DNA of 64,000 nt from contig NC_065894.1 of assembly GCF_905147045.1 (NCBI RefSeq), positions 6,485,501-6,549,500 of the forward strand, written 5' to 3'. Position 1 is the first letter of the stretch; each line of letters begins with the position of its first letter. Of this stretch, positions 47,203 through 60,229 are shown piece by piece. The notes below the pieces were generated by a model. The model did not search any database and had not been told where the DNA came from. It saw only the letters and a list, made by a program, of their open reading frames with translations. The translations under genes were made by a program, and so were the position numbers. This DNA comes from Nymphalis io. Its lineage: Eukaryota; Arthropoda; Insecta; Lepidoptera; Nymphalidae.

Positions 47203-49595
47203 ATTATAGAAGGTTTTATAAACAAAAATAAACCACGTATAAATCTTAATTGACACAACTATAATTACATATTTTTTCATAAGTATGTTACGAATTGTTC
47301 ACAATACCGACGTAATTTTTTCGCTTGCAAAGATCAAGGTTGCCATTCGGAGATAAAAGTTTTTACTGACGTTCGTGACCAGTCTTTAAGACAGTAAAAA
47401 AAGTGCGTGCTAAATCTTAAATGGATATCAATAAGGCGTTACCATAGAACAGCAATATACATTGAAACATACCAGCGGAAATAATTTTTAATATCCAAAA
47501 TTTAGTGGCAATTTAATCATCTATAAACCTGGTCCCATTAAATTCGTATTCTTTGTTAAATTTGACATGTAATGAGTATGAGGTGCACGTACATAAAATG
47601 CTATTATTACATCGGTATATGTATAAATTCTACTTCGATGTTCAAGATACGGAAAGAATTAACTTACTGAACGAGCAAAAAGCCAAGGTCGCTTGCTACA
47701 TGCGGATACGCCGAACTTAATATTCGTTTGCTGTGTTACCAACCCACGAATAAACCTAACATCGTTTTTAGTGTCTATCGCAATATATGTACGCCTTATT
47801 GCTCATCATATAGAATCATATAAAAAATTGACAGCGCCTATATACCAAACATTAATAGCACGCTTTTGCACTTCTATTAACATATATTTTCCATAAGCGA
47901 CGTCTTGGCATATATTTACATATTGCATTATAGAAATGTAAGAATGATTATGAATATATTATTAACAACAACGAATGTTTGTAATCTATTTGTACAATAC
48001 CAATTTTACATTACAAAATGATCTACTTATGAACTACAATTAATTAATAGCGAACAAAATACTTTTATTTTTATAACAATTAAAATAGTTCTCTTTATAT
48101 AAAGCTGAAGTAAGTTTTAATGAGCTTTATGTTGAAATTATGAATAGTAAACAATAAGTATTTGCTTATTGTGAATAAAAATAATTTTATATAAAATTTC
48201 ACATCATAAAAAAATATAAAATAACTTTATGAATATAATTTACGAAAAAAAATTCATGATTAAAAAAAACTTAAAAATATATCATATATATATATATTAT
48301 AACATGATTATCTTTTGCTAGCAAAAACTGATGTTCCCTGAAAAAAAGTAAAGTTAGGCATTAATAGTATCCCTTAATACAATTACATCGTTATTTTCCT
48401 TTATAATGATTATTTTGATAGTTTTTAAGCATTGTCTTTTAAGTATTCTACATTTAAATTTCACATACGAACTTAATCTTTCTTTATAAAAATAAAATAT
48501 CATATAATTTTGTACCAAAATAAGCAATCATGATTAATGCTAACCATAACAATTAAAAACGTTGTTTTTATATTATTTAATCTACTAATTTTTTTTACTC
48601 GTTATGCATCGCCAACTACAGTTTGGTAGCATTTTTAATAAATTTGGTCGGTTTAAATCAAGTCGACAAGGGAGATCATTATCTCCGAACTGTGGTCACT
48701 CAGATGTAAGCACGTATTAAACAAAAACTAAGATAGAAATCGTAATTTAATAGCATTCCATAGAAACTCTATCGTCATCTTTATAAATTTCATTTGAAAT
48801 TGACTACAATACTTTAAATGAATTAACTCTTTGCATGTATAAAATAATTATATAGGTTATATTATGTTTTCTCTTAATACTTTTTATATAGGTATATAAT
48901 TATAATCGGTTCTGTATATTCCGTTTCCCACGTGGTAATTAATTTAAACACGAATATTATTATAAAGTTATTATTTTTATAATATATAAAAAAATATTTT
49001 TATGTCTCATAACGAACACTTTCATTAAAAATGTAATGTATATATTTTATAATCACCTCCGTTCCTTCCAAAATTAACCTTTGGAGGTAAGAATTCACTT
49101 ATTCACACTATACGTCCATGATTGGGTCACCTAACTCGGCAAGAGTACCAAATAACAAGTTCCGTCTGTTACAGACAAGCACTTGAGTGAATGGCAAACT
49201 GGACTTACCATTATTTTCATAGAATATACGGAACCCTAAAAATATCAAACATTTTGCATATAACATTATTTAAAGAACCTGATTGCACCATATTTGGCGT
49301 ATTGCTGATGTTCTTATATAAAGTTCAGATAATAATCATATAAATTTATATTCTCAGTCGAACCAATCAAAAAAACTTGAAAGTATGTAAAATTTGAGTA
49401 TATTGTTATTAGTTTTTAGAATTTCTGTCGAATATTCCTTGTATGACGTAATTTTTAATAATATCAAAATATTAAAACTACATAATATAAACATACATAT
49501 TTAACGAAACAGTATTATTCATAAACTAAGAATCTGTTTTATAAAACTTAAGATAGGTATATAATGGGCAAGAACATAATATCATTAGACGACTT
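47203..49595. other. AT-rich non-coding stretch
   Basis: No gene. A complex patch at 48600-48715 includes GGAGATCATTATCTCC, and 49060-49215 includes CCTTTGGAGGTAAG. A minus-strand acceptor-like signal lies near 48339, but nothing exon-like follows it. Confidence 0.5.
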
Positions 49596-49599
49596 CCTA

Positions 49600-49740
49600 T
49601 TGTGTATGTAAGTGTGTAAGTAAGGCAGTGGCGTGGTACGAGTGCTATTATCTAACAGTGAAAGTGTGAGTGTGTGCGCTGTGACGTAACGGCCGGGCTT
49701 GCGCGGGCGCACCACTCCACTCTCACTGATGCTGATTTTC
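49600..49740. promoter_or_regulatory. Very G+C-rich island with a CRE-like site
   Basis: GTGACGTAACGGCCGGGC followed by GCGCGGGCGCACCACTCC makes about 50 bp of the highest G+C in the window. TGACGTAA is a CRE/bZIP-type site. A minus 64-codon frame crosses it without known features. Candidate promoter or enhancer core. Confidence 0.35.
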
Positions 49741-50468
49741 AAGCAAACAACTAGGAAGTTCCAGGCATACTAGATATATTATTATTGTTCCGCAATTTCA
49801 ATGTTCTTTAATGTAATGGTTTGACATAACATCGACATTGTTGAAAAATAAACTCGGCGAAATTTAACACGCGTTGAAGTCTTTGAATAAAACGAGTTTT
49901 GTTTAATTTGTTTTTGTATAAGACTTGTTTATTTTGTTACATAACTTATTTTTTTAATACAATAAAAGCAAAACTTATGAGATAGAATAAGTTACTTTTA
50001 TTTAACCTCAAAACGCAAACCAGAATAGTCAGAAATTGAATATAAATGTATTTAGATTGTATTTGTAACAATAAGCAGTAAATTATTGAATAATCTACTT
50101 CTTGTTTCGTAAGTGGTTGTCGACATTAATGAGTGTAGTTGTCGGTAATTGTTCCAGTTTGTATTAATATATTGCCACAGAGATTATTTATTATGAATAA
50201 TTGTTCACAATTTAATTTTCATACGAATGAAACTGGAAGAAAGAAACTCAAATAGAGTTATCAAATTATTTTTATTAATTTATAGTTTTTTTTACTATCG
50301 AATAAATTTTATCTGTCGTGTTTTTTGCGAAAAATATTCCATAATTTAATTTACATAAAATATATTTCATGCAAAAAAATACGTAGCATAATAATAACTT
50401 ACTGACGTTGTAATAAATAATCTAAAACATTTTCTCCGCTGCCATGTTCAAACAGTCATATTATAAAA
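49741..50468. other. AT-rich non-coding stretch
   Basis: Nothing recognised. Confidence 0.55.
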
Positions 50469-50627
50469 TAAGTAAAGTCAAAGCGTGACGCATTAGATCT
50501 TTCGGATCGATGGTCGAGATGGGTTGGGGATGTGACTCGATAAACTCCTGCGCAGTGGCGTGGAGCATGCGCTGACCGATTCGAACCGCTACGCTCCATC
50601 GATCTAAATTACTTTGACTTTTTACTT
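50469..50627. other. G+C-richer foldback segment with terminal inverted arms
   Basis: AAGTAAAGTCAAAG at about 50469-50482 is inverted at 50610-50627 (with two extra bases), and TTAGATC plus GATCGATGG near 50492-50513 are inverted at CCATCGATCTAA (50597-50608). The arms enclose about 85 bp of G+C-rich DNA including TGCGCAGTGGCGTGG. It may be a small non-autonomous DNA transposon or a structured element. The 68-codon minus frame over it has no known domain. Confidence 0.4.
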
Positions 50628-50959
50628 GAAGGACCATTGCTTGATGGTTATTTCTTTCTTTTTTCATTTATATTCTTTATCTGACCAAGATGAAATGTAT
50701 TTGATATATTTTGATTTGACTTTAAAGTAAGCTCCTTTGCTTTTTCCTCCTGTTATGTGTTGTTTGTTAACACACAAAAATTATTATTTTTTATTAATTA
50801 TATAATTACAAAATCTAAGTTACTTAAAACAATTAAATAGATCACACTTATTATATGTCTTTTATTGGTAAAAGAAGCCTTTAAGCCTTCAAGAAGGGTT
50901 CACATAGATATACATATGTACAACATACTCGTAAGAATAGATGTATTCTTTCATTTAAA
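50628..50959. other. AT-rich non-coding stretch
   Basis: Nothing recognised. Confidence 0.5.
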
Positions 50960-51155
50960 AATTAATTCCCCTGACTGAATATCAAAAAAAGTGACTAAAA
51001 AGATGAAATTTGAAACATAGGCTTATTTTAACATATTCATATTGCTAAGAAAGATATTTTTGAAATTTCAACTTTAAGGAGAGGAAACTGAAAAGTAACT
51101 TTGTATGATTATTTGAATATTACCCGTACGAAGTCGGGACGGCAGCTAGTCAATT
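50960..51155 (+). repeat. Interspersed repeat family D
   Basis: Shares with 55955-56120 the order TGAAATTTGGAA-like, ATTTTTGAAATTTCAAC, AAGGRGnGGAA, then TACGAAGTCGGGACGGCAGCTAGT at the end (given here as blocks). Ends of this type are common in lepidopteran transposons in my recollection; the class is uncertain. Confidence 0.6.
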
Positions 51156-52502
51156 TATAATACTACTAATATAATGTACGGACTTAGACTTACATTATTG
51201 ATTCATATTCAGTTGAAGAGCTCAGACAACAATCGCTTTATGTAAAAAATGGTTACACGTGTTAGGGTGGTGAGAATAGCATTGCAATTCTAAGAAATGT
51301 TAACCTAATCCTTAGTTATATGATCACAAAGCGAATGCAACAGCAAAGAAGCAGTGTTTATTCAACTAGATTTTATAAACAACTTACTATTATTACTTAC
51401 ATAAATAATATAAAGTTTTGTTTTAAAAGCTTAGTTGTCGTTTGGCATCATATATTAAATGTGAAGTATAATGCAAAACGTGGTGTTAATAAAATCTATC
51501 ATATGATTTCCGTATGATTTGTGCAAAGACTAACTGACGATATATTTTTATTGTATACTTGTGCTTTGTAAAAAAAAAAAACATTAATTAAATATATATA
51601 TTTTTTAATGTCCTCCATTTTACAATTTTATTACGTATGTCTTTTATCCTGATTCATGTAGATGTAATTTAACTCATTCTACAAAAAATATCTTGCTTAT
51701 ATGAAAATAATTATTAAATAGTATACATTACTGTGCTTCTATGACATATTTCAAACTATAATTATCGGATGCTATTTATGAAACAAAATCCACAATACAT
51801 AAATATTAAGAGCAAAATAAAATGTATAGAAAATATGTATGTGTGTGTGTGTGTGTGTGAAAACACATCGTTGTACTCCACTACACAAATTTTATAAGTA
51901 CAGCCGTATATTATTATGAAACTTTGAATTATAATTATGTCTATACTCATCTACATCTATATATATTTGTCTGCATTGATAAAAGATATCCGTATGTTAA
52001 ATTGTTTGCTAATGTCATAATAATAAGCAATACTAATGAACATCTTACTTAATAATTACAATAACAAATATTTTACTCAAGTCGTCTTAAGGCAATTTTT
52101 AATTAAAATCTCTAAAGCCTTACATTCTAACATTCATGTTTAGTTAATTATAAATTTATAGAACAACATTGTAAGTCATTTAATTTGTAATTCAGTCACA
52201 AAATATCAAACAGGAACATGTACTCAGATAATATTAATATTAGCTAATCTACTTTCGAAGGCGAGGAAACAGATTGGTGTCACTTACGTCACAATACTCG
52301 AAGTCGAAGCGGTTATTATCGTTTTAGCATACTCATCCGACCTTTCAGTGCTTTGTTATTCAATCCTAAATAACTTTCGCTTCATAACTTACAATATGTA
52401 TAAACATAATATACAACGATAACGACTTTAAATGTTTCTACGATACTTGGTATAACGAAATTCTTACAGAAGTCAGGTTCGTTATGTATATAGTATATAT
52501 AT
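51156..52502. other. AT-rich stretch with a family A scrap and a TG run
   Basis: AATTCTAAGAAATGTTAACC at about 51288-51306 matches the middle of family A. A CRE-like TTACGTCA occurs near 52286 in a small complex patch (52255-52330). No gene. Confidence 0.5.
51835..51859. repeat. (TG)n microsatellite
   Basis: About eleven TG units preceded by TATG. The 62-codon minus frame across it is a by-product. Confidence 0.95.
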
Positions 52503-52553
52503 ATACTCTATATCTATCTATCCCAAACCGGGATAGATATATATATAGAGTAT
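52503..52553. repeat. Near-perfect 22/24-nt hairpin
   Basis: Left arm 52503-52524 and right arm 52530-52553 pair almost completely, differing by one extra AT pair, around loop AAACC. The inner CCC/GGG pairs make the fold specific rather than plain AT self-pairing. Confidence 0.85.
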
Positions 52554-53544
52554 TATAAAAGTTGGTCTAAGTTTCACAATCTACATCTCATAACAGTTTT
52601 TTTGTCGAATACATTAAGTTGAAAATCATAATCAAACTCAAAATCGACTTATTTGAAGTATTTTAATTTTTTTTTTTATTCAATAAAACTTGTATGAAAT
52701 CTGTAAAATGTTCCATCATTAATTATCAGGCTCTTAGGAAACATACAAATATACTCGTATATCTATAAAAAACGTGTTTTAATTGTAAAATGTAAATGAC
52801 ATTGCAAGAATGATTACTTAAATATTACAATTCATGTTTAAAATTATATATTAAATAAGAATACGTAACTAACAGCAATAGACAGTGTGTCGCGCAAATG
52901 CGCTGCATCAAATTTAAAAGGCTTATTACTTGTAATTGCATACATGACTTTGAAAGATGATATAACTGCTTAGTTGTTCCTTCGCGTATTACCGATGTAA
53001 TAACATATAGTCTAGGCCCATAGGCAGCATAATATGAGTGATATGTGTGTGACTTTTGTTACTATGTACATAATAATCTGTAAAAGTTTCCTTCGACGAA
53101 ACGCTTAAATGTCTCAATCTTAAATAATTGAATTAAATTTGATTTGTAAAAATATATTGCAATTTATAATATAAATATATTGAAATTAGGTTACATAAAA
53201 AAATTTTAATGTTTGTTTTTTGTTCTATCTATACTATTCATTGCGTATCTTCTTACATATTACGCGTAACATAACTTAGTAATTTCGCGCCTCGTAATAA
53301 TTTTACAATGTAACAGTAGGAAGGTAACAAAAGTTTCTTTATTTTAACAAAAAAAAAAAATGCCAACAGTAGTAGTTAAGGCTATTGTTATTTATTTCTC
53401 GACCGTGCCAAGCCATTGCATTGTTGAATTGCTTGTTTCTATAAGTTTTATGATTCAAACTATTTTAAATTGGAACGTGTTTCTCTTATACTTCCTCTCG
53501 TTTAGATTCGTTAATGTATTTTAGATAACAAGTTTATCACGCTA
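52554..53544. other. AT-rich non-coding stretch
   Basis: Nothing recognised. Confidence 0.55.
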
Positions 53545-53860
53545 CCAGTAACGTAGTTTTCAAATGTGGGGTCAAAGCGATAACCGGGTTACTTTATCGC
53601 CGGCTTAAAAAAATCAATTGATGTGTAATATATACAAAAAATTAAAACATCGACAGCGAAATGCAAATAATGTCATCGAAAAGTCCAAAATAATGTTATG
53701 CAATATGTTGTCATATTGTGTCGTTGACGCAACTTTTGCTTTGGTGGGTCGTAGTAAGTATGTCGGCCATTTCGGTCAGCCGATGGCCCACTGCGGCGTG
53801 TGACATAACTTTGCTTCCGCCGTTCGCTCAGTGAAAGGCACTAACATGCTGTTTCTAACA
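53545..53860. promoter_or_regulatory. G+C-richer island
   Basis: Two complex parts: 53545-53610 with CGGGTTACTTTATCGCCGGC, and 53700-53855 with GTCGTTGACGCAAC, GGCCATTTCGGTCAGCCGAT and CTGCGGCGTGTGAC. A 61-codon frame at 53618-53803 has no known features. Candidate regulatory DNA. Confidence 0.3.
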
Positions 53861-55290
53861 AAGTTTGGTCTTTTCCGAGCATTTGGCATACTTGCAAAAC
53901 GACTTAATTTACAAAAGCAAAAACTCGGCTTATGTTACAAAAGCATTTAAAATATTTTAGATGATTTACGGTAATGTTTCAGCTATCAACAACACATTTT
54001 TGTTAATATAGATTTATAGTAAGATATAAATGGAAATTTCAAGTTTGTAAACTATGCTTAATATTGAATTTTAAATTAACTCAAACTGGAGTAGTTTGAC
54101 TGGAAATTGGAAATAAATGAATGTCACTTAGTGTATTGTACTTGGTGTTTTGCAACATTTAATAACAAGTCTAGCTGGCACTTTTACTGACTCTACCGAG
54201 CATTTAAATAGCAATATAGCTTACTTGTACTGGTCCATTACAAATCCACTCATTCTTAAAATATAGACATACTTTTGCCTACGTGGGCTTTTAATTTGTT
54301 ATATTTCAAATTTATTAGTTTAACTTGTGGTTAGAAAAGTACATTAGATTCAATTTAAGACACGAGTCGTAATGTTATTAAAGTGCCGTTAATATTTTAT
54401 ACCCCTTCTTTGTCTATAATATGCGTTTATTTTTATTACCGTCGAAATTCAGTTTTATATTAATTTGGTTAGGATATAAATTATTTATTTCAAGTTATAT
54501 TCAGTTTTTTTTAAATTAAATACAAAAATTTGTTAGTAAATACATGAATTTCTTTAGATTCATTCGTCTTAAGCCATTTATGTAGTAGCAAGTAACAACA
54601 ATACGAGTAATATTTGTACGGCGTTGGTTAAGGTAATTTTGCACTTCCGTGTTCGTAACAAAAAGCTACGCTTGTGAGTTTAAAGTTGTAATTCAGCTCG
54701 TTATTTTTTTATAACGAAATCAATAGAAACGTTACTTAACATTTTGAAACGTAATGATGTTTATTTTTTCTCATTGTGTAAGTAGACTAATGCTCCAATG
54801 AAAATAACTAAGTACATACACTCCTGCTACTCAAAACAAAGACGCACTAAAAAATAATAATCTAAATTTTAATAGCTGTTTTTAGAATGCAACCTCTAAA
54901 AAAATAGAATCATGCAACTAATTTGTATAGAAAAAATGCTTTACCAATTCAAGTAAAAAATATTTTTATAGAGGCTGATAAAGGAGGGCAACACCAAGTC
55001 AACCGCGTGTTAAATTAAGTTCAAGTTTGACAGAAATAAAAAGTTTACCTACATGCCCACTACGAGAACAATCACGTAATAAGCATACGTAGTTACAGCA
55101 TATAATACTTTTTGATGAGTGTATACACGTTATGAAATAATATTCTGGAAATTTGTAGAGGAATGAAAAATGTTAATAAAAATATTGACTTTAAATATCG
55201 TAACGCATTTTGTTTTCCATTAATGTAATATTTGAAAAATTAAGGATATTTTTTTACAATATCTTTAATGTGTATCTAAGGTGCCAAACT
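53861..55290. other. AT-rich non-coding stretch
   Basis: Nothing recognised; a weak 11-bp hairpin lies near 55239-55269. Confidence 0.55.
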
Positions 55291-55598
55291 ACTTTATTCA
55301 TCTAGTGGCTTATAAGGCTGCAGATCTCGACATCCTGGGTTTAAATCCCGAGTTAAGAAATTCTCAGTATCCGATGTTTTGAAGTAGGCAGTGTTATTAC
55401 TACCGTGCCTCAGCACGTAAAACCTTTGTTACTGCGCCTGTACTCTCCCCGGATGTATCGGATTGCCGTTCTTTCTATAACTTGCATCTGTGTTTACGTA
55501 AAAAATTGAGCACTTTTATATCACCCGCGTAGTTGGATATTTTCTGTTAAGAATGGCCGCCTTGACCGAAATCTGTCAGGACATTATCCGTATCATTA
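55291..55598 (+). repeat. SINE family C, diverged
   Basis: Head ATCTAGTGGCTTATAAGGC with B box TGGGTTTAAATCCCGAG, then GAAATTCTCAGTATCCG, TGCCTCAGCACGTAAAACC, GGATTGCCGTTC, GCGTAGTTGGATA and GGCCGCCTTGACCGAAATC, ending in a degraded ATTATCCGTATCATT tail. All family C blocks are present in order. Confidence 0.85.
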
Positions 55599-55954
55599 AG
55601 TCGCCAAAGTTATGATTCTCGTGTGATATTAATTAATGCATACTAACGTCTTTTTATGATAGCAACGTTATGACCTCGCGCAATAAAGAACATTGTATGG
55701 GGAAGAGTCTGTGACCGAATTAAGAGACCAATCAATTTCAATTATTGTTTGTTAAAATGGGCTATTCATAATATTGATGGAAGTCGTATAAGACGAAGTA
55801 TTGAATTCAAACATTGGATCCATTTTCACATTGTTGGATGTGAAACGCGGCGTTGAATTGATATTTAAATTAAGAAATGTCTTTATTGATGATTACGATC
55901 TATAAAATCAAATACAATACCTATAAAATCATTTATACTGATTAACTATTAGCA
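55599..55954. other. Non-coding stretch
   Basis: Slightly more complex than average, no identity recognised. Confidence 0.45.
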
Positions 55955-56120
55955 CACAGCTATAAATACTGAGTCTCGAAAGCTGAAATTTGGAATAAAG
56001 ATTTATTTTGTAACGTAGCATCCTCTAAAAAGGATTTTTGGAAATTTCAACTTCAAAGGGGCGGAATATGAATATAACTGTGTATTTTACAATACGAAAT
56101 CGGGACGGGCAGTAATCTAT
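55955..56120 (+). repeat. Interspersed repeat family D, second copy
   Basis: CTGAAATTTGGAATAAAG, TTTTTGGAAATTTCAACTTC, AAAGGGGCGGAA and ACGAAATCGGGACGGGCAG follow the order of the 51.0-kb copy in the same orientation. Confidence 0.6.
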
Positions 56121-56129
56121 ATTATAACA

Positions 56130-56235
56130 AGCAAGGTCGTGAGCACTATGAGCACGTGACATTGGCGAATGGCGCCAAGCCGAGCCGATGGGTCAATTGA
56201 CGGCTAATTGTGTATTCTACTTATTGTGGAACGAG
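56130..56235. promoter_or_regulatory. G+C-rich island beside family D
   Basis: Contains AGCACTATGAGCACGTGACA (an E-box CACGTG within it) and GAATGGCGCCAAGCCGAGCC. GGCGCC is a palindrome. No open frame. Candidate regulatory element. Confidence 0.3.
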
Positions 56236-58051
56236 TGTCTTTGGCCTAAAGTATATGTAGTTCCATTTTTATAGCCTAATTGTGCTTTCACTAGTTTATA
56301 CTTTCTTTCTTAGATAAAGTTTTAATCTTTTCAGTACGAAGCATAATGCGACATAAAGCGAATTAAAGTTACAATATTACAGAAGTTCAATACAAACTGA
56401 CGGAAGGACAGTAGTAGTATATATTTAATGTAATTGTATGTACTGTACAACCGATACCGTTTAATTTGTGTTTGATTTATATGTAATTATAATTATAGTC
56501 GTCAAAATGAAAACGAAATACCCATAAAAAAACAGAAATTATTCGATTGAGACGAATTATATAAATGCCAACATTAGGAAATTAATAGTGTTGTGCTGTG
56601 CCTCCGATATCGATAAATTATTATAATGTAATGACGTCTAATCTTTTATCGAATCAACTCGAATGATAATTAATCGAAAGTAAACACCACATAATGCTAT
56701 ATTAAGAAATTGTATCAGTGATTTTAATTAATCAATGAAACACTAATGAACAAAATATTCTATAAGATTCTATAAAGCAAAATATATTTTCGTACGAAAT
56801 ACAATATAAAATCTTTAGACTAAAAGAAAACATTTAAGAGCTTTTATCAAAATCACAGTTTCTTAAGTTTAAACATTTGTAGCCTTTGCGCATACGGGCA
56901 TGCGTTTTTCAAACCAAAAGTCTGTTTAACAAAACATCTTGATCCCATTTTTTTGTTAAAATAAAATATTTATATCGTAAAACATAATGTAACATATATT
57001 GGTTTACGCGCCAGTAATGCTCCCAGTTAAGTTTTTTTACGGTATTTCCAACAATTTACACAAAACCTTAATAAATTATACACAAAAAATTTCCTCATGA
57101 GTCACTCTGTCCATTGGTAAAAACTGTAAGAAAATTCGGTAGTTTTTGGCTTTGTGTTCAGTGATATATTATTTGTAAATTATAAGATTTTATGAATTCT
57201 TAGCTTAGTTTTTTTTTAATTTTTTAGTTTTTGATTAGACACAACACAATCCTTAAAAATATAGTGCATTTTATATACAATATTTTATTTTTAACTTTGA
57301 ACTGGATTACCCATACAAAATCAAAAAAAAAAAGAATAGCAGATTTGATTTACACACCTTTGTACAACCTCTCGTTGTTCATCTTTTTAATTTTAATGAG
57401 TTTTTTTAATGTTTTCTCTTGCCGAAATTATTTATAAAAAGTTTTATTATAATAAACGTAACAGACAATTGTTTTAAGTAATAATAACGTATATCAATTT
57501 TAAAAAGGTTAAATAATCAAATAACATATACCTATATACATTTTTATTAAATTAAATGAAAAAAATATTAATTTATTAATAAATATTGCAGAGTACAAGA
57601 TCGGTTAATCGTACTACGCGTGGCGGTTACCAGCGAAGCGATACGTCCTCTTTCTGGAAAGCCTCGGCTTATTTGCATTTTTTTAATTATTTTTAGAATG
57701 AAATTGACTTGTTTTTTAAATTGAAAATATAAATGATGAAATGAGAAAATAACAAAAATGCCGTAATAAAGTTGTCGAAAATTTTGTTGAAACTGTAATT
57801 TATAAGTATATAATTGTTTCCACTTAATCAAAACTAGTATTCTAATACGAAGATATTTTATTATTTTTAGTATCTGAAATTATGAATTGAAGAATAGTGA
57901 TTATTTTTTATTATATATATTATTTATACCCTTGTACAAATTTATTTTGCTTTATTTGTCTCACAAAAATGTTGTCTAGCACCTTATTAGAGAAAACAAT
58001 CGCAGCTTATAAATATTTGGTATCCGATCGGCTATTGCATTAGTATATTTC
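56236..58051. other. AT-rich stretch with an octamer-bearing island
   Basis: At 57598-57680 a compact G+C-rich patch (CGCGTGGCGGTTACCAGCG) ends with ATTTGCAT at 57671-57678, the POU octamer. An 87-codon minus frame at 57568-57831 runs across it but is mostly AT-derived. Otherwise nothing recognised. Confidence 0.45.
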
Positions 58052-58374
58052 ATACATATATAAGCCGAGATGGCCCAGTGGTTAGAACGCGTGAATCTTA
58101 TCCGATGATCGTGGGTTCAAACCCGGGCAAGCACCACTGTATTTTCATGTGCTTAATTTGTGATTATAATTCATCTCGTGCTTAACGGTGAAGGAAAACA
58201 TCGTGAGGAAACCTGCATGTGTCTAATTTCATTGAAATTCTGCCACATGTGTATTCTACCAACCCGCATTGGAGCAGCGTGGTGGAATAAGCTCCAAAAC
58301 CTTCTCCTCAAAAGGGAGAGGAGGCCTTAGCCCAGCAGTGGGACATTAACAGGCTGTTACTGTATACATATATA
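58052..58374 (+). repeat. SINE family B, intact copy with target-site duplication
   Basis: ATACATATATA at 58052-58062 and 58364-58374 flank a 301-bp element at 58063-58363. The tRNA-like head has A box CAGTGGTTAGAACGCG and B box GGGTTCAAACCCGGG. The body has TCATCTCGTGCTTAACGGTG, AACATCGTGAGGAAACCTGC and ACCAACCCGCATTGGAGC. The end is AGCAGTGGGACATTAACAGG then CTGTTACTGT. The intact duplication and clean promoter boxes suggest a recent insertion that could be transcribed by polymerase III. Confidence 0.95.
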
Positions 58375-60229
58375 TATTTGTATAGGCATAATAAAGCGTC
58401 TTAATAAGAAATCCACTTAATTTTGTTATTATTTAGTATGATGCGAAACGGAATGCGAACCCTTTTCTCCTAATTTATATATCTATGAATATAAAACACG
58501 TACATCGAAAACAATCTATAGACTATGCCCACTATTGGTACATGATAGTAAGTAACAGTTGGCTACTAAATAAGTATAAATCGGAAAGCATCATTGCATC
58601 CTTGTGATTATTAGTTCAGTACCATGAAATGTAGATAAAATAGATTTGTTAACAATAACATTTTATAAGCTAAAATATTTAGTTTAAGGTCATTATTGAT
58701 AACGTACTCAAAGTTTTAACATATTGTAGCATAAATTAAAACATTTAAATATTTATAATTTTTATATTATATTTAATATATAATAACATTATAGTGATGC
58801 AATGAATATTCTATAATACATCTAAAAATCTATGTTTATAATAACATCATTGCGTACCCTACATAATATATATGTAGGTATCATAAAAGCGTTTTTATCA
58901 TAATTTGTCTAAGTCTCACCGCTATGGCATTTTTAGGATTCTTCGTCCATCTCATAGAACGCCTTCTCGAACTTCACGAACTTCTATTTGATAATGTTAT
59001 CTATGTAACACAACAACATTACTACAATAACCGATAAGCATTAGAACAATTAATTAATCACACCGATTAGATACATGTAGGATACTTGACAATTACTGTC
59101 ATTCCGTTTTTGAAATAATAAATATTAGTGATTATACTAATATAAAGTTCCTGTAATTGTGAGACTATGTTTTTAAAAATAGAACGATCTTAAATCACAA
59201 TTATACAATGTTTTATATAATTAGTAATAATAAATTTAAGTAATTTTATTCTTAATGTATTCTTAATATCTTTAAAGATTTTTAAATTTTATTTTATTAA
59301 TTAAAATTCCATATTTAAAATATTGGTTTTAACTTCTTAAATTTATGTTAAGTTTTGCTGAAGAACGAATTAAGTAAAATAATTGATATAATTATAGTGA
59401 TTTATTTTTATGAAAAGTACTCCAGGATATTTTTAAAAATTATATCCAAATTTCGAATTTTTAAGTAGAAATTATTTCAATTTAAACTTACTTAAATTAC
59501 GCTGTCTAAAATAAATAGACAAATTGAGGTATTTTTATGGAATTAATGGTGGCTTTTCGACAATCAATAAGTAATATTTTTATATTGAAAAACATTGTAT
59601 TTCTGACTTTATTCAAAAATTTTCACGCGGTATAATACAAGCAGATAGACAATGTTACCATATCGACGCATAACAATATTATAAACAAATATATAACCTT
59701 CGATAATTTCAATGCAATGCATTTTTGTTTGCAATGCTAATTCTAGCAAGAATTTAATTACTGTAAATTGAAGTAATCTTATATTTATTAGTTTCTTAGT
59801 TTGTAGAAATTCTAATTAGTATTTACTAGATACCCACGCACGTGCTTACTGTTTTAATTAACTTCTTAACCCTCAAGCTTGATCTTACAAGCGCGATTGT
59901 GTTTATAGTGTACATGCTAAAATTATTATACACACAACACCGTTTTGATTTATTTTACACAAATTAATTAGATTTTTTGTCATTTATAAAAAAGGTTTCA
60001 AAAATATCAGTAAGTTTTGATTGTGAAAAAACAAATTATTAAAAATAATTTCTAATTGCTTGTTTAGTTAAGCAACGATTTGTTATAATACGTAAAAATA
60101 AAGCTTTATCGAATATTATTTATGTCAGACGATTCGACGAAAACAAGTTTCTTAACTTACTCGGAAATAAAATATAATTAAAAACTGATATATTCTAATC
60201 GAGGATATCGTCAACGGCTAGTTATAATT
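58375..60229. other. AT-rich non-coding stretch
   Basis: Nothing recognised over about 1.8 kb. Confidence 0.6.

Noticed and set aside
48325..48360. Minus-strand splice acceptor (CTTTACTTTTTTTCAG)
   Set aside because: Good polypyrimidine tract, but what follows is AT-rich with no donor, open frame or island.
58063..58140. A second tRNA gene
   Set aside because: It is the head of SINE family B, with the full element and a target-site duplication around it.
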